Part shown: positions 53,014 through 62,138 of the stretch, in pieces
Layout of the letters: the number at the start of each line of letters is the position of its first letter
Position numbering within the stretch: the first letter of the stretch is position 1
Assembly (NCBI GenBank): GCA_002686995.1
Contig: NYZC01000352.1
Span: 1 to 64,000, forward strand
Reading direction: 5' to 3'
Origin: Phycisphaeraceae bacterium
GTDB taxonomy: Bacteria > Planctomycetota > Phycisphaerae > Phycisphaerales > Phycisphaeraceae
Length of the DNA stretch: 64,000 nt
Position numbers and translations under genes: made by a program
The notes under the pieces: generated by a model
The model's input: the letters and a program-made list of their open reading frames with translations, nothing else
The model's database searches: none
Told to the model about the DNA's origin: nothing

Positions 53014-54597
53014 TCACTCAGCGAACTGGAATGCGTACAGCTTCGCGCCGCGCATCCGGACGTGCATGCGCACCGGCTGGCCGGCAAGCTCCGACACGTC
53101 GGACCTGCCTTTCCAGGTCACGGTGTGGTTCGTCGCGTTCGTGACGACCGGGTCACACTCGTTGAGGGCGAAGCCGTTGATGCGGTAGCCCCAGATCTCG
53201 TGACCGTGCTCGCGGACAAGCTCGACGCGGATCCACCCGCCGCCACCGGTGTCCGCGTTCAGCACGAGCTTGCGGCCGTCGAAGACCATCGGCGGCGTGA
53301 CGAAGCCGCCGACGGCGTTGCCCGCATCGACGGAGGTGTACCCGTCCGTGCGCAGCCGGGCGCGCCGGATCGAACCGCAGTACGGATCGTGCGGCACGAC
53401 CTCGTAACGGCCCGGCTCACCCCAGCCGTGCCATGCGGGGACGCGCGTGTGGTGATGCAGGATGTGAGGGCCTTCGCGAATGATGCCCGGCGCGCAGTAC
53501 ATCATGCCGCAGAACTCGTCGACCGGCATGCGGATCCACGGCTGGCGGTCGCCGGGGCGCTCCCACCGGATGCCGTCACGGCTTACGGCGAGATGGATCT
53601 CCTCGAGGTTCGACCGGTGGTGAAAGACGGTGAAGGGCATGACATACGCGCCATCCGCGTACTTCGTGACCGGCTGGTTGTAGAAGTCCATGCCGTCGAG
53701 GTCCTCGACGCGGTCCGTGCACCAGACGAAACGCTCCTTCGGGCCGTGCGGGTCGTAGCGCCGACCGTCGATGCGTTCGTCGATGAACTGGCCAGGACGG
53801 AAGCAGGGATGGTCGAGATGGGTCTCGTAGCTGTCCAGCTCGTCCGGAGCCAGCACCAGGTCGTCGATCGTCCGATCGGGCCAGTTCGTCCAGTCGTCGC
53901 TGATGATGCGCCCGATCCGGCGCGTCGCGTCCCACATTCGAAAGTAGCCGACCCATTTTCCGATCGCGTCGTCCCAGAAGAAGATATTGCCCGAGTCGGC
54001 GCCCTGGTTGCTGATGGGTTTCCAGTCGTTGACGATCGTCCAGCGGAAGCCGTCCGGCGACGTCGCGCCGCGCATCTTGCACTCGGCCCCCGCGAAGATC
54101 AGCTTGTAGCGGCGCTCGGGGTCGTCGTTCTCGTCGATGACGATGCTGCCCATCTGGTCGTAGGCGCGGTCCTTGCGAAGCATCGTCGCGACGCCATCAC
54201 CGCCGACCTCCGCGTCCTGCTGCTCGCCCTGGAAGGCGATATTGTTGTTCCGGCTGCCTTCGAACTCGTACAGCCCGAGGTCGGGCTTCTCCCAGTTGAT
54301 CCCGTCGCTGGAGATTGCGCAGCACATCATCCGGCGGAAGTCGTAGAAGCTGTCGCTTGCGGGATTCGGACAGGTTGCCTCGTAGTACATCTTCACGTGG
54401 CCGAGCTTTTCGTCCGGCACCACGACGCACCACTGGCAGGACAAGCCGGCTTCCCACGGCCGATCGGCGCGGATCGCCTCGCCCGCGTCCTCGGGCGTGT
54501 TCATCACGATGCGCACGCCGCTGGTCGCGGCGAAGAGGGATTCGTCGAAGAAGAGCTGGCGGCGCGAGCCGATGTCGATGGGGGAGCTGGTGCTCAT
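53014..54597 (-). CDS. Five-bladed propeller glycosidase-like protein (GH32/GH43-like)
   Basis: A 527-residue protein starting at the ATG at 54597. No signal peptide. The first blades contain SRRQLFFDESLF and VKMYYEATCPN, then repeated ISSDGINWEKPDL, GATSPDGFRWTIV and AVSRDGIRWERPG, a W/SxDG pattern typical of glycosidase-like five-bladed propellers. The final 120 residues form a beta-sandwich (ADTGGGGWIRVELV, NHTVTWKGRSDVSELAGQPVRMHVRMRGAKLYAF), as in GH32-like proteins. The catalytic acids of GH32/GH43 cannot be fixed by eye. It lies upstream of the oxidoreductase and sulfatase in the same direction, so it may remove sugars from the same substrate. Confidence 0.65.
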   Translation of the reverse strand: MSTSSPIDIGSRRQLFFDESLFAATSGVRIVMNTPEDAGEAIRADRPWEAGLSCQWCVVVPDEKLGHVKMYYEATCPNPASDSFYDFRRMMCCAISSDGINWEKPDLGLYEFEGSRNNNIAFQGEQQDAEVGGDGVATMLRKDRAYDQMGSIVIDENDDPERRYKLIFAGAECKMRGATSPDGFRWTIVNDWKPISNQGADSGNIFFWDDAIGKWVGYFRMWDATRRIGRIISDDWTNWPDRTIDDLVLAPDELDSYETHLDHPCFRPGQFIDERIDGRRYDPHGPKERFVWCTDRVEDLDGMDFYNQPVTKYADGAYVMPFTVFHHRSNLEEIHLAVSRDGIRWERPGDRQPWIRMPVDEFCGMMYCAPGIIREGPHILHHHTRVPAWHGWGEPGRYEVVPHDPYCGSIRRARLRTDGYTSVDAGNAVGGFVTPPMVFDGRKLVLNADTGGGGWIRVELVREHGHEIWGYRINGFALNECDPVVTNATNHTVTWKGRSDVSELAGQPVRMHVRMRGAKLYAFQFAE

Positions 54598-54636
54598 GGA
54601 AGGATGGTAATGGGTGTGCCCCACGACGGCCTCGAA

Positions 54637-55785
54637 TCAAAATTCGACATCCCGCAACTTCCGTCCCATCTCTTCCAGCACCGCGACGTCCTCCGGATCG
54701 AGCGAGCCGTCCGGCCGCGGCGCCGTGTTGAGCAGGAGGTTGAAGCCGGCACCTCGGGCTTCGTTGAGCGCCCGCATCGCGTCGTCCAGCTTCATGTGCG
54801 TGCCGGCCGCGGACGCAAGGTACCCGTAGGACCTGTGTGGCTGGTCGCACATCGTGCGGCACACCTCGCCGGGCTTGTCGCGCGACCGGACGGCTTCAAG
54901 TTCCGGAGAGTAGAAGTCCTCGGTGCCGAGCAGACCCTGCTTGTAGGAAATCAGCACCTGCGGCTGCAGGGCATGGATGTGGTCGTACAGCGCCTGGCAC
55001 TCGAACTGTGGCGCATTGTCAGGCTGGTTCGTGTCGCGCGGGCACGGCGTGCGCGTTCTGTCGGCCAGGGGCACGGCAATGCCATCGAGCCAGATCGCGG
55101 CGATCGGTCCGTAACCGGTCAGTAGCTCGGTGACCTGGTCCTTCATGAACTGCACGTAGATGCCGAGGTCGTGGTCGTCGCCGGTCGCATACTCGGACTG
55201 CGGCTCGTCGTACTCGGGACGCGCGGCGCCGCCCCACAGATCGTTGTTGGGGGCATGTGGGTGACGCCAGTCCCGACCGTGCGAGTAGTAGAGACACAGG
55301 CCGAGGCGATGGCGGTCGCAGGCCTCGGCCAGCTCGGCGATCAGGTCACGACCGCACGGCGCCTTGATGCTGTTGAAGTTGGTGCAGGCAGTGTCCCAGA
55401 GACAGAACGAGTCGTGGTGGCGCGTCGTGATGTTGACGTACCTCATTTGTGTCGCCACCGCGAGACGACAGATCGCCTCGGCGTCGAAGCCTGCCGCCGT
55501 GAAATCATCCATGAGCTTCGCGTACTCGGCGACGGGGATCTTCTCGTGGAGCTGAAGCCATTCGTGGCGTCCGGGAAGCGAGTAGGGGCCGTAGTGGAGC
55601 ATCAGGCCGAACCGGGCTTTGCGAAACCACTGGATCGCGGCGCCGCGCGGGTCGGCGGCGTACGCGTCTTCGTAGCCGTGGAGGTAGCGGGGGATGGGGG
55701 GAGGTGGAGTGTCGACTGCCGTGCTCCGGGTATCGGGTATCGGGGCGCCATTCTGTGACGCCTCCGGCATGTGGGTGCCGCGCAT
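54637..55785 (-). CDS. GH29-type alpha-L-fucosidase
   Basis: Up to 382 residues. The catalytic barrel starts at FRKARFGLMLHYGPYS, followed by YVNITTRHHDSFCLWD, the family His-His-Asp region, and YGPIAAIWLDGIA, where the Asp is the nucleophile position of GH29. LLLNTAPRPDGSL is the C-terminal family signature. The start is uncertain: ATG at 55785 or at 55770, both with weak ribosome sites, and the first 30 residues include TATCGGG repeat-coded and proline-rich sequence. No signal peptide, so intracellular. It hydrolyses alpha-L-fucosides. Neighbours (sulfatase, propeller, DUF4838) fit degradation of a sulfated fucose-containing glycan. Confidence 0.85.
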   Translation of the reverse strand: MRGTHMPEASQNGAPIPDTRSTAVDTPPPPIPRYLHGYEDAYAADPRGAAIQWFRKARFGLMLHYGPYSLPGRHEWLQLHEKIPVAEYAKLMDDFTAAGFDAEAICRLAVATQMRYVNITTRHHDSFCLWDTACTNFNSIKAPCGRDLIAELAEACDRHRLGLCLYYSHGRDWRHPHAPNNDLWGGAARPEYDEPQSEYATGDDHDLGIYVQFMKDQVTELLTGYGPIAAIWLDGIAVPLADRTRTPCPRDTNQPDNAPQFECQALYDHIHALQPQVLISYKQGLLGTEDFYSPELEAVRSRDKPGEVCRTMCDQPHRSYGYLASAAGTHMKLDDAMRALNEARGAGFNLLLNTAPRPDGSLDPEDVAVLEEMGRKLRDVEF

Positions 55786-55828
55786 CCTGATGCCGAATGC
55801 AACGAGCTTTCGCGCCGCGGCCCCCGCT

Positions 55829-57664
55829 TCAGAATGCCTCGCCGTCCTTCATGTCCAGCGCCTTTCTCAGCCGTTGCGCCGCGACGCGCACCGGTTGGCC
55901 TTCACGGTTCTCGCGGACGTCATGCATGCGGCAGAGCTCGAACAGCCGACCGGCGATCTTCCTGGCATCACGACGTTCGGTATCGCTCATGTCGTCGGGC
56001 GCCTTGCCATACCAGAGATGGCCCAGCGCAAGGCGGTAGGCGCCGACGGACGCCTTCTCGACGCGGTCGCGCTCGACCTGCGTCGCGGCCGCGGCGCGCG
56101 CCTGCTCGAAGATCTCGATGCCTTTGCGGCCCAGCTCGACCGACAGGCCGAACTCGTCGAACGGGCCGTTGCAGTTCGAATGCCCTTCGCCGTTGCGCTG
56201 GGTTCGTCGCTGCAGGTCGAGGTAGCGGCGGATGTCCGGCGCCGCGGCGCCGTAGTGCAGGTCAATGAACTGCTCGCGCAGCGCCGTGGGCGAATCACCT
56301 GGATCCCACATCATGCGCGCCATCAGGTACATCATCATGTCGGCGAACGGGCAGTTCAGGCCGCTGCCGGGCCCCTGCATCATGATGCCGCGCCCGTCCA
56401 GCGCGACGCTCGTGCGGATCTGCGACGCGACGGCGTCCAGGTTGGTCGGCGGGGCCAGGTAGTCGTTGAAGTTGACGGAATAATGCCAGAAGCAGAGATC
56501 GTCGGTGAGCGTGCGCCAGGTCCTGATGTCATGGACGGTGTCGACGTTCGTCGGGCAGGACAGGCGGTCGTACGGGTGCCGCTGGCAGGCGTGGTACGTG
56601 GCGTATTGGATGCGCACATTCGACTCGACCGGCATGTTCTCGGGCGGCTTGCGATACCAGGCGTACGCGAGCGTGCCGATCGTGAGATCGGGTCGGACCA
56701 TTGCGACCTTGCGCGCGACGTCGTTGACCAGCTTTATGACGACGGCCGCATGGGCGCCGCCGTACTCGTCGGCGATGCCATGACAGCGCTCGCACTCGCA
56801 CCGACCCGCGTCCTCCGGCACGACGCGGATCGTGGCTCCCTTGCCGTGCTTCAGAGCCGATAGCGCGACGTTGGCGGTCACGCGCCGGATCACCTTGGGA
56901 TGGCTCATGCAGAACTGACGCGGGCTGCGCTTGCCGTCCTTCTGCAAAGCCCGGATCGCGGGATCCGAGTCGGCGTCGTAGTCGCCCATCCATGAGCCGA
57001 TCGAATGAAGGAGGAAGTAACCCGTCACGTACCCGCCGATCCGCGCCTTCTGGGTATCGGTGAATTTCGCCAGCATGCCCGGCCCGGTTGCGTTCATACG
57101 AAGCCGCGCGCTGAGCTTCGGATCCTGCATGACTTCGGTGTAATAGAGCATGCGATAGGTCAGCGGCGGCGTGAAGGTGAAGTCCACCTCCTGCAGCCGG
57201 CCGGAGTCTTCGGACTCGAGTCGCGGCACGTGCACGTGGTCGCGCGTCAGGAACCGCACGCCCAGGCACTCCTCGAGGAACTGGTACACCCCGTAGAGCA
57301 CGCCGCGCGGCCGGCCTCCGACGATTGCGATGTTGTCCTTCTGCACGACGACGCGAAGCTGCTCGGGCGCGTAGTCCTGCTTCATCGTGTAGTCGAGGCT
57401 GCTGTATTCCAGCGCCCGTCCTGCGCCGATGAAGATGTTGCCGTCGGACTCACCGATCTCGCGCACGGTCGGCAGGTCGTGGCCGGTCACCTTCAGAAAC
57501 AAGTCGTGGAACTCGTCGGCGGCGTACCGCTCCGCCGGACTCGCGTCGTCGTCCACGACGATGCGCCAGCCGGCCATGTCGCGCAGGTCGAGCGTGTCGG
57601 CGGCGCGGGAGGGCAGGACGGTGACCGGGATGACGACGAATATCGTGAAGAGCCAGAATCTCAT
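55829..57664 (-). CDS. Exported DUF4838 protein with alpha-glucuronidase-like N-terminal domain
   Basis: A 611-residue secreted protein. Start ATG at 57664 has AAGGG six bases before it, better than the ATG at 57670. Signal peptide RFWLFTIFVVIPVTVLPSRAAD. Residues 30-170 (RIVVDDDASPAERYAADEFHDLFLKVTGHDLP, VGGRPRGVLYGVYQFLEECLGVRFL) match the N-terminal domain found in GH67/GH20-type glycosidases. The DUF4838 barrel follows (PEDAGRCECERCHG, CFWHYSVNFNDYLAPP). Tail is helical. Catalytic activity has not been set for the family. It is the first gene of a minus-strand run that continues with fucosidase, propeller, oxidoreductase and sulfatase. Confidence 0.82.
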   Translation of the reverse strand: MRFWLFTIFVVIPVTVLPSRAADTLDLRDMAGWRIVVDDDASPAERYAADEFHDLFLKVTGHDLPTVREIGESDGNIFIGAGRALEYSSLDYTMKQDYAPEQLRVVVQKDNIAIVGGRPRGVLYGVYQFLEECLGVRFLTRDHVHVPRLESEDSGRLQEVDFTFTPPLTYRMLYYTEVMQDPKLSARLRMNATGPGMLAKFTDTQKARIGGYVTGYFLLHSIGSWMGDYDADSDPAIRALQKDGKRSPRQFCMSHPKVIRRVTANVALSALKHGKGATIRVVPEDAGRCECERCHGIADEYGGAHAAVVIKLVNDVARKVAMVRPDLTIGTLAYAWYRKPPENMPVESNVRIQYATYHACQRHPYDRLSCPTNVDTVHDIRTWRTLTDDLCFWHYSVNFNDYLAPPTNLDAVASQIRTSVALDGRGIMMQGPGSGLNCPFADMMMYLMARMMWDPGDSPTALREQFIDLHYGAAAPDIRRYLDLQRRTQRNGEGHSNCNGPFDEFGLSVELGRKGIEIFEQARAAAATQVERDRVEKASVGAYRLALGHLWYGKAPDDMSDTERRDARKIAGRLFELCRMHDVRENREGQPVRVAAQRLRKALDMKDGEAF

Positions 57665-57720
57665 GACCATCCCTTGATCCGATCCAATGAGAAAACGAGG
57701 AATCAGGAATCGATGATTCG

Positions 57721-58497
57721 CTATTGCTTGCGCGGCAGGAACACCGTCGCGGGGCCCGAGTTGAAGTAGTCGATCGCGATCCAGCGGTCATCGGACAGGT
57801 CGACCGGCGCCACCCATTCGGCGGCGCCGTTCAGATATAGGAAGTTGCCTCCGGCCATCGACGCGGGAACGTCATCGCCAGTGCCGTGATGGTTGGTGAA
57901 GCTCGTGTCCTCGTCGAGGACGAATATGCTCCCCGTGCTTGTCTGGTACCCCATCGAGTCGCCCGTGAGCAGCAGGTGTCCGGGATCGTCCCCGAATTGA
58001 GCTATGCCCTGGAGATCCGGCGTATCGGGATCGCGCCGCCTGTCGCCCCAGGCAAGGACCCTGTGCGTGCTGCCCCACCAGTTACCGTTCGAGAAGGGGT
58101 CCGACCGGAAATTCTCCGCGCGGTCGGGCCAGCCGAGGCGCTGACCCGGCGGCCAGCCCTCCTGGCTTGGGCAGAACCACGTGAGGATGCCGGTCGTCTC
58201 GGTGACGACCTCGGCCACGTTGGGGTAATCGGCCAGGCCCAGCACGTTTCCGAGCACGTGGATGGCCGCGCTGGCACCCGTCATCGAGCGCCCCGTGGGC
58301 GGCAGCTCGCCGTTCTGCTCACCGGCGTACGCGATCAGTCCGATGCCGATCTGGTGCAGACCGGAGGCACAGGCGATCCGCCGCGCAATCTCCTTCGAGC
58401 GCTTGATCGCCGGGAGCAGCAATGCGATGAGGAGGGCGATGATCGAAATCACCACCAGAAGCTCGATGAGGGTAAAGCCGCGGCGGCAGGAGATCAT
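57721..58497 (-). CDS. Pseudopilin, H-X9-DG-like family
   Basis: A 258-residue pseudopilin. Start ATG at 58497 gives [35 protein letters not shown], with Gly before the cleavage site. The upstream open frame is Cys/Arg-rich and was rejected. The C-terminal signature is altered to [11 protein letters not shown] in place of the F-x-DGH consensus, so the H-X9-DG motif is degenerate. It follows the PEP-CTERM gene and precedes the DUF4838 gene in the same direction, the usual planctomycete setting for secreted carbohydrate-active proteins. Confidence 0.85.
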   Translation of the reverse strand: MISCRRGFTLIELLVVISIIALLIALLLPAIKRSKEIARRIACASGLHQIGIGLIAYAGEQNGELPPTGRSMTGASAAIHVLGNVLGLADYPNVAEVVTETTGILTWFCPSQEGWPPGQRLGWPDRAENFRSDPFSNGNWWGSTHRVLAWGDRRRDPDTPDLQGIAQFGDDPGHLLLTGDSMGYQTSTGSIFVLDEDTSFTNHHGTGDDVPASMAGGNFLYLNGAAEWVAPVDLSDDRWIAIDYFNSGPATVFLPRKQ

Positions 58498-58606
58498 GAA
58501 CGGGGAATCATAGCACTGCCGGGCCCTTGGAGAGACTGCACTTGCGTTGGCCCGGGCGGCGCCGGCGCATCGCGCCGGACACCGCCCGTACCGCGATCGA
58601 GTCGAA

Positions 58607-59521
58607 TCAGCGCCGACGTCCGAGCAGCGCAAGGCCGCCGAGGCACAGCAGCGTCAGCGCGCCCGGCTCCGGCGTGACGATTTCGTTCAGATTCGCGAAC
58701 CGGTGGGCCGAGTACTCGGACGGCGTCATCCCGCTGGCGATGCTGTTCGAGATCGTCGGGCCCGAGTAGACCTCGACGAACTGGATTTCACCGAAGAAGC
58801 GCGGCTCTCCGCCAGGGTTGAGGCCCGCCGGTGAGCCGATATGAAGCTGATCGCTGTTTCCCGTGTAGGCGTCGCCGCTGTTGGCGATGCCCGGAAAGCC
58901 GGTTGCGATGTTCGTCGTGCTTCCGTTGTAGTAGATCTCCCACTCGGGTGCGGCCTGCCTGCCGTTGAAGTGGACGACGAACAGTTCGAGGTTGTTGGTG
59001 CCGCCGACCCCGGGCGTGGCCATGGCAATGGCGCGCTCGCCGGTGTTGTTGCCGACGCCTCGGTCCGCCAGGACGCGGTCCTCGCCGCCGACGTTCTCCA
59101 CGGCGACCGAGTGGTGTGACAGGTTGCCCGCGCCTTTGCTCCAGAACGCGGTGTTGTCGCTGAACCCGGTATTGCTCATGTACGCCACGACGGTCATGAC
59201 GCCGTTCGGATCTTCAGTGGCGCTGAACCCGGGCGCGGGGAAGTCGAAGTTGTCCTCGTCGCTGCCCACGGTCTCGAACCAGTGCTTGTGGCTGCCGCGA
59301 CCGAACTCGTAGACCTGCGCACCGGCGTTGTAGACCGGGTTGCCGCCCGTCGTGCTGTTCGGCACGAGTGGGGCGTTGACGCCCGACAGGTCGTCCCACT
59401 GGGTCGTCGGCGACGCTCCGGGCGCGCGGGCGTCGAGCGACAGCAGGAAGTTCGCGCTCGCGGCGCCGCTCAGGGTCGTCAGCGCTACCAGGGTCGTCAG
59501 GGTAAGTGTGACCTTCTTCAT
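58607..59521 (-). CDS. PEP-CTERM sorting-domain exported protein (LamG-like)
   Basis: A 304-residue secreted protein. AAAGGAG lies six bases before the ATG at 59521. Signal peptide [23 protein letters not shown]. The body resembles a concanavalin-like LamG sandwich: [19 protein letters not shown] at the start, then [20 protein letters not shown] and [27 protein letters not shown]. The C-terminus has [23 protein letters not shown], a PEP-CTERM tripartite tail. The gene is upstream of a pseudopilin gene on the same strand, 109 bp away. It may bind a glycan at the cell surface. Confidence 0.88.
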   Translation of the reverse strand: MKKVTLTLTTLVALTTLSGAASANFLLSLDARAPGASPTTQWDDLSGVNAPLVPNSTTGGNPVYNAGAQVYEFGRGSHKHWFETVGSDEDNFDFPAPGFSATEDPNGVMTVVAYMSNTGFSDNTAFWSKGAGNLSHHSVAVENVGGEDRVLADRGVGNNTGERAIAMATPGVGGTNNLELFVVHFNGRQAAPEWEIYYNGSTTNIATGFPGIANSGDAYTGNSDQLHIGSPAGLNPGGEPRFFGEIQFVEVYSGPTISNSIASGMTPSEYSAHRFANLNEIVTPEPGALTLLCLGGLALLGRRR

Positions 59522-59670
59522 CATGATCTCCTTTGTAAGAGGACAGGGGTGATGCCGCGGCCGCACACCTGCATGCAGGCCGCGCGCCTGCTCGTCGTGC
59601 TCCTGGGTTTGGCTTTTCTGTCTCCAGCGTCTCCGGGAACGACGGTGGAATCACCGTCGAACTGACCAAT

Positions 59671-60092
59671 ATGATACAGTATATCGAGGTGCTCGCCAGA
59701 AGGGGACTGTCATCTTTGGGCCGGTGGATCTTCGATCATGACCATGCCGACGGAACAGACCTGGCGACCTTCCTCACGGCGGCGCTCGAGGATCCGCCGA
59801 CCGCGTTCGTGACTTTCAATGACATCACGGCGATCGCACCTGCAAGCAGCTGGCGCGGATCGGCCTTACGGTTCCCCGTGACATCAGCGTGATCGGTGTG
59901 GATGACCATTTCTACGGCCGGCTGGCGAGTCCCGAGCTGACGACCGTCCGCCAGCCCATTCGGGAGATGGGGCATGCGGCGGCGGAGGACCTCCTTGGAC
60001 GATTGTCGAAGATGCAGGCGCAGGAGGATGCGCCGACGAGCGCGCCGAGGGTGTTCCAGCCAACACTGGTGATCAGGGAATCCACGTGTCCG
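59671..60092 (+). pseudogene. LacI-family regulator remnant, C-terminal part, frameshifted
   Basis: Only the last part of a LacI-type regulator is present. The DNA-binding helix-turn-helix and first ligand lobe are missing. In the first frame the sequence reads as far as PTAFVTFNDITAI (about 59837). From about 59838 the +1 register continues CKQLARIGL, then SVIGVDDHFYGRLASPELTTVRQP and MGHAAAEDLLGRL, a normal LacI effector-domain ending, up to LVIREST. A single base appears lost near 59836-59840. The remnant runs straight into the pseudopilin gene in the same frame. It was probably the regulator of the local carbohydrate genes. Confidence 0.8.
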
Positions 60093-60902
60093 CCTTCGGG
60101 CCGGAGTGACTCGCGCCGCGCACGGAAAGGGCAGAGAGGAATCCCGGCGTTCACGCTCATCGAGCTCCTGGTGGTCATCTCGATCATCGCGCTGCTGATC
60201 GCGCTGCTCCTTCCGGCCGTCAAAAAGGCGAAGCGCCTGGCGTTGATCGTGACCTGTGCTTCGAACCTGCACCAGGCTCATGTCGGTCTCGCGGCCTATG
60301 GTGCCGACAACGACCTCGCGCTGCCGCCGCAGTATTCATGGGCGCCTTCGCAACCGAACCTGGTGGGCCATCACAGCTCGAACGCCTGGGTCCCGACGCC
60401 CGAGGACCGGTACCGGACGGAGCTGGAGGTCTACGCGGGCGTCGAGACCTGGTATTGCCCGAGCGGTCCGGAGCATCGCACCGACAACTACGTCGATCCG
60501 GTGCCCGCGGACGGTCGCGAAGCGTGGGAGAACGGAGGGAGAACCTATGGCCAGATCGACTATGCGGCGTTATGGGGACGGGCCGCGATCCTCGGATTCG
60601 GGGCCGAGCCGATCTCGAGCCTTCAGCCCGAGACCGTGGAGTGGGCGGCGAAGGACCTCCGCGGCTCACCGCAGCTCCAGCTCGCCGGTGACCTGTACGC
60701 GGGCGAGAGCATCAGCCAGCTCTGCCCGGAGTTGACCTGTCATCCCGACGAAGGCGCGAACTACGTCTTCGTCGGCGGCCATGTCAGGTGGTACAACGTC
60801 GCGGCGATGCAGGGCGGGCCGTACGCTTTCGACGTATCGTCAAAGTTCTGCCGGTTCGGGAGCTTCCCGCTGTCGTTCTTCGCGGCGCCGCGGGAACAGT
60901 GA
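60069..60902 (+). CDS. Pseudopilin fused in frame to LacI remnant
   Basis: A 277-residue pseudopilin from the only nearby in-frame start, the GTG at 60069. The open frame actually reaches back through the LacI remnant to about 59840 without a stop, so a GTG at 59889 would give a 337-residue fusion. The leader is LVIRESTCPPSGRSDSRRAR then [36 protein letters not shown], with Ala before the cleavage site. The body ends with GANYVFVGGHVRWYN, where the DGH signature is changed to GGH. The true start of the ancestral pilin is lost or is non-canonical (an ATC directly before the PAFTLIEL motif follows AGAGAGGA with no spacing). Expression is doubtful. Confidence 0.65.
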   Translation: MIRESTCPPSGRSDSRRARKGQRGIPAFTLIELLVVISIIALLIALLLPAVKKAKRLALIVTCASNLHQAHVGLAAYGADNDLALPPQYSWAPSQPNLVGHHSSNAWVPTPEDRYRTELEVYAGVETWYCPSGPEHRTDNYVDPVPADGREAWENGGRTYGQIDYAALWGRAAILGFGAEPISSLQPETVEWAAKDLRGSPQLQLAGDLYAGESISQLCPELTCHPDEGANYVFVGGHVRWYNVAAMQGGPYAFDVSSKFCRFGSFPLSFFAAPREQ

Positions 60903-61041
60903 GGGGATGGGGGAGGCGCTTCGAGGTGTATTCGGATCCCCATGCCATTCGACCCGCGGGCTTACGCCGGCTTACGCCACGCGGTTCGCCGGCGGGTCGG
61001 ATGTGCGGCGTCGTCATGACGGCGGCACGTTCGGTTGGCCG

Positions 61042-62109
61042 TCACGCGCCGAGTTGCGCCTTCAGAAACCCGTATGCCTTCTCACCGCTGATCTGGTGCC
61101 GGCCTTCGAAGTAGTCCGTCTGCACTGCTTCACGGGCGTTGAACACGCCGTAGACGCTACGCGCTCCCGAGACCGCCTTGCGCACGGCCGAGATCGGAAA
61201 AATGTGGTCGTGGTCGCCCGCCTCGACGAGCACGGGGCGCGGGGCGATCAGGCCGACCAGGTCCTGCATCTCGCCGAAGCGCCACAGCCCGGGAACGAAA
61301 TTGCAGGGGCAATGGGACATGGCCAGGACGCTGTCCCTGAACGTGCAGTAGTAGCCGCTGATGACGCACGCGCGGATGCGCGGGTCAAGGCAGGTCGAGA
61401 AGAAGGTGTGCATCCCGCCGCCGGATATGCCCATCGCGCCCAGGCGCTTCATGTCGGTGTCGCGCCGCGTGGCCAGGTAGTCGACGAGTCGCATCGCGTC
61501 GTACACGCGCAGGCCGATGACCGACGCGCCGAGGTGGAATGACAGGAAGGCGGTGTGGCCGCAGGTCGACGGCTGGGGCGCGGCGAATCCGAGCTTCGAG
61601 AAGTCGGTCTGCCGCTCGCCGAAGCACGAGATCTCCGGCGCCGCCACCAGGAAGCCCGCCCGGCACAGGGCGACACCGAAGTCCTTGTGGTAACCGTCAG
61701 CCGAGTCACGATCCGTGCCGTCCTCCCACAGGCCGACGATGTCCTTCACGCCGTAGCCGTGTCCGTGCAGCGCGAGGACGACCGGGAGCCGCCCCCTCGC
61801 GCCGGCCGGCTTGAGCACGTACACCGGCATCTCGGTGTGCGCGGACGTCCTGATGACGATCTTCTCGCGCACGTAGTCGCCACGGTCGACAAGCTCGACG
61901 CGTCGGGGCTGCGGTGGCACCGGTTGGAGCAGCTTGAGGTTGATCGTGCGCGCAAGCTCACGCCGGGTCGCGGTCTGCCAGCGCCGCGCCGCGGGGATCG
62001 ATCTCGCCTTGAAGCGGAGCGGCGCGGCCTCGGGGCGATAGCGATTCCAGAGCGACGTGGCGGGCTGGAGGTTCTTGTGCCTGCGGGGATCGAGGATCTT
62101 GCTGGGCAT
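61042..62109 (-). CDS. Alpha/beta hydrolase, dienelactone hydrolase/acetyl esterase-like
   Basis: A 355-residue protein starting at the ATG at 62109. The N-terminal 90 residues are helical (RRELARTINLKLLQPV), then the hydrolase domain: LALHGHGYG for the oxyanion region, GAMGISGGGMHTFFS with the nucleophile Ser, VEAGDHDHIFP with the Asp and FEGRHQIS with the His. No signal peptide. Similar proteins of planctomycetes are annotated as acetyl xylan esterase-like or DLH-like; substrate unknown. It follows the epimerase gene by 29 bp in the same direction. Confidence 0.82.
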   Translation of the reverse strand: MPSKILDPRRHKNLQPATSLWNRYRPEAAPLRFKARSIPAARRWQTATRRELARTINLKLLQPVPPQPRRVELVDRGDYVREKIVIRTSAHTEMPVYVLKPAGARGRLPVVLALHGHGYGVKDIVGLWEDGTDRDSADGYHKDFGVALCRAGFLVAAPEISCFGERQTDFSKLGFAAPQPSTCGHTAFLSFHLGASVIGLRVYDAMRLVDYLATRRDTDMKRLGAMGISGGGMHTFFSTCLDPRIRACVISGYYCTFRDSVLAMSHCPCNFVPGLWRFGEMQDLVGLIAPRPVLVEAGDHDHIFPISAVRKAVSGARSVYGVFNAREAVQTDYFEGRHQISGEKAYGFLKAQLGA

Positions 62110-62138
62110 GGGTGGTAGCGGGTAACGAGTCGTGTGTG

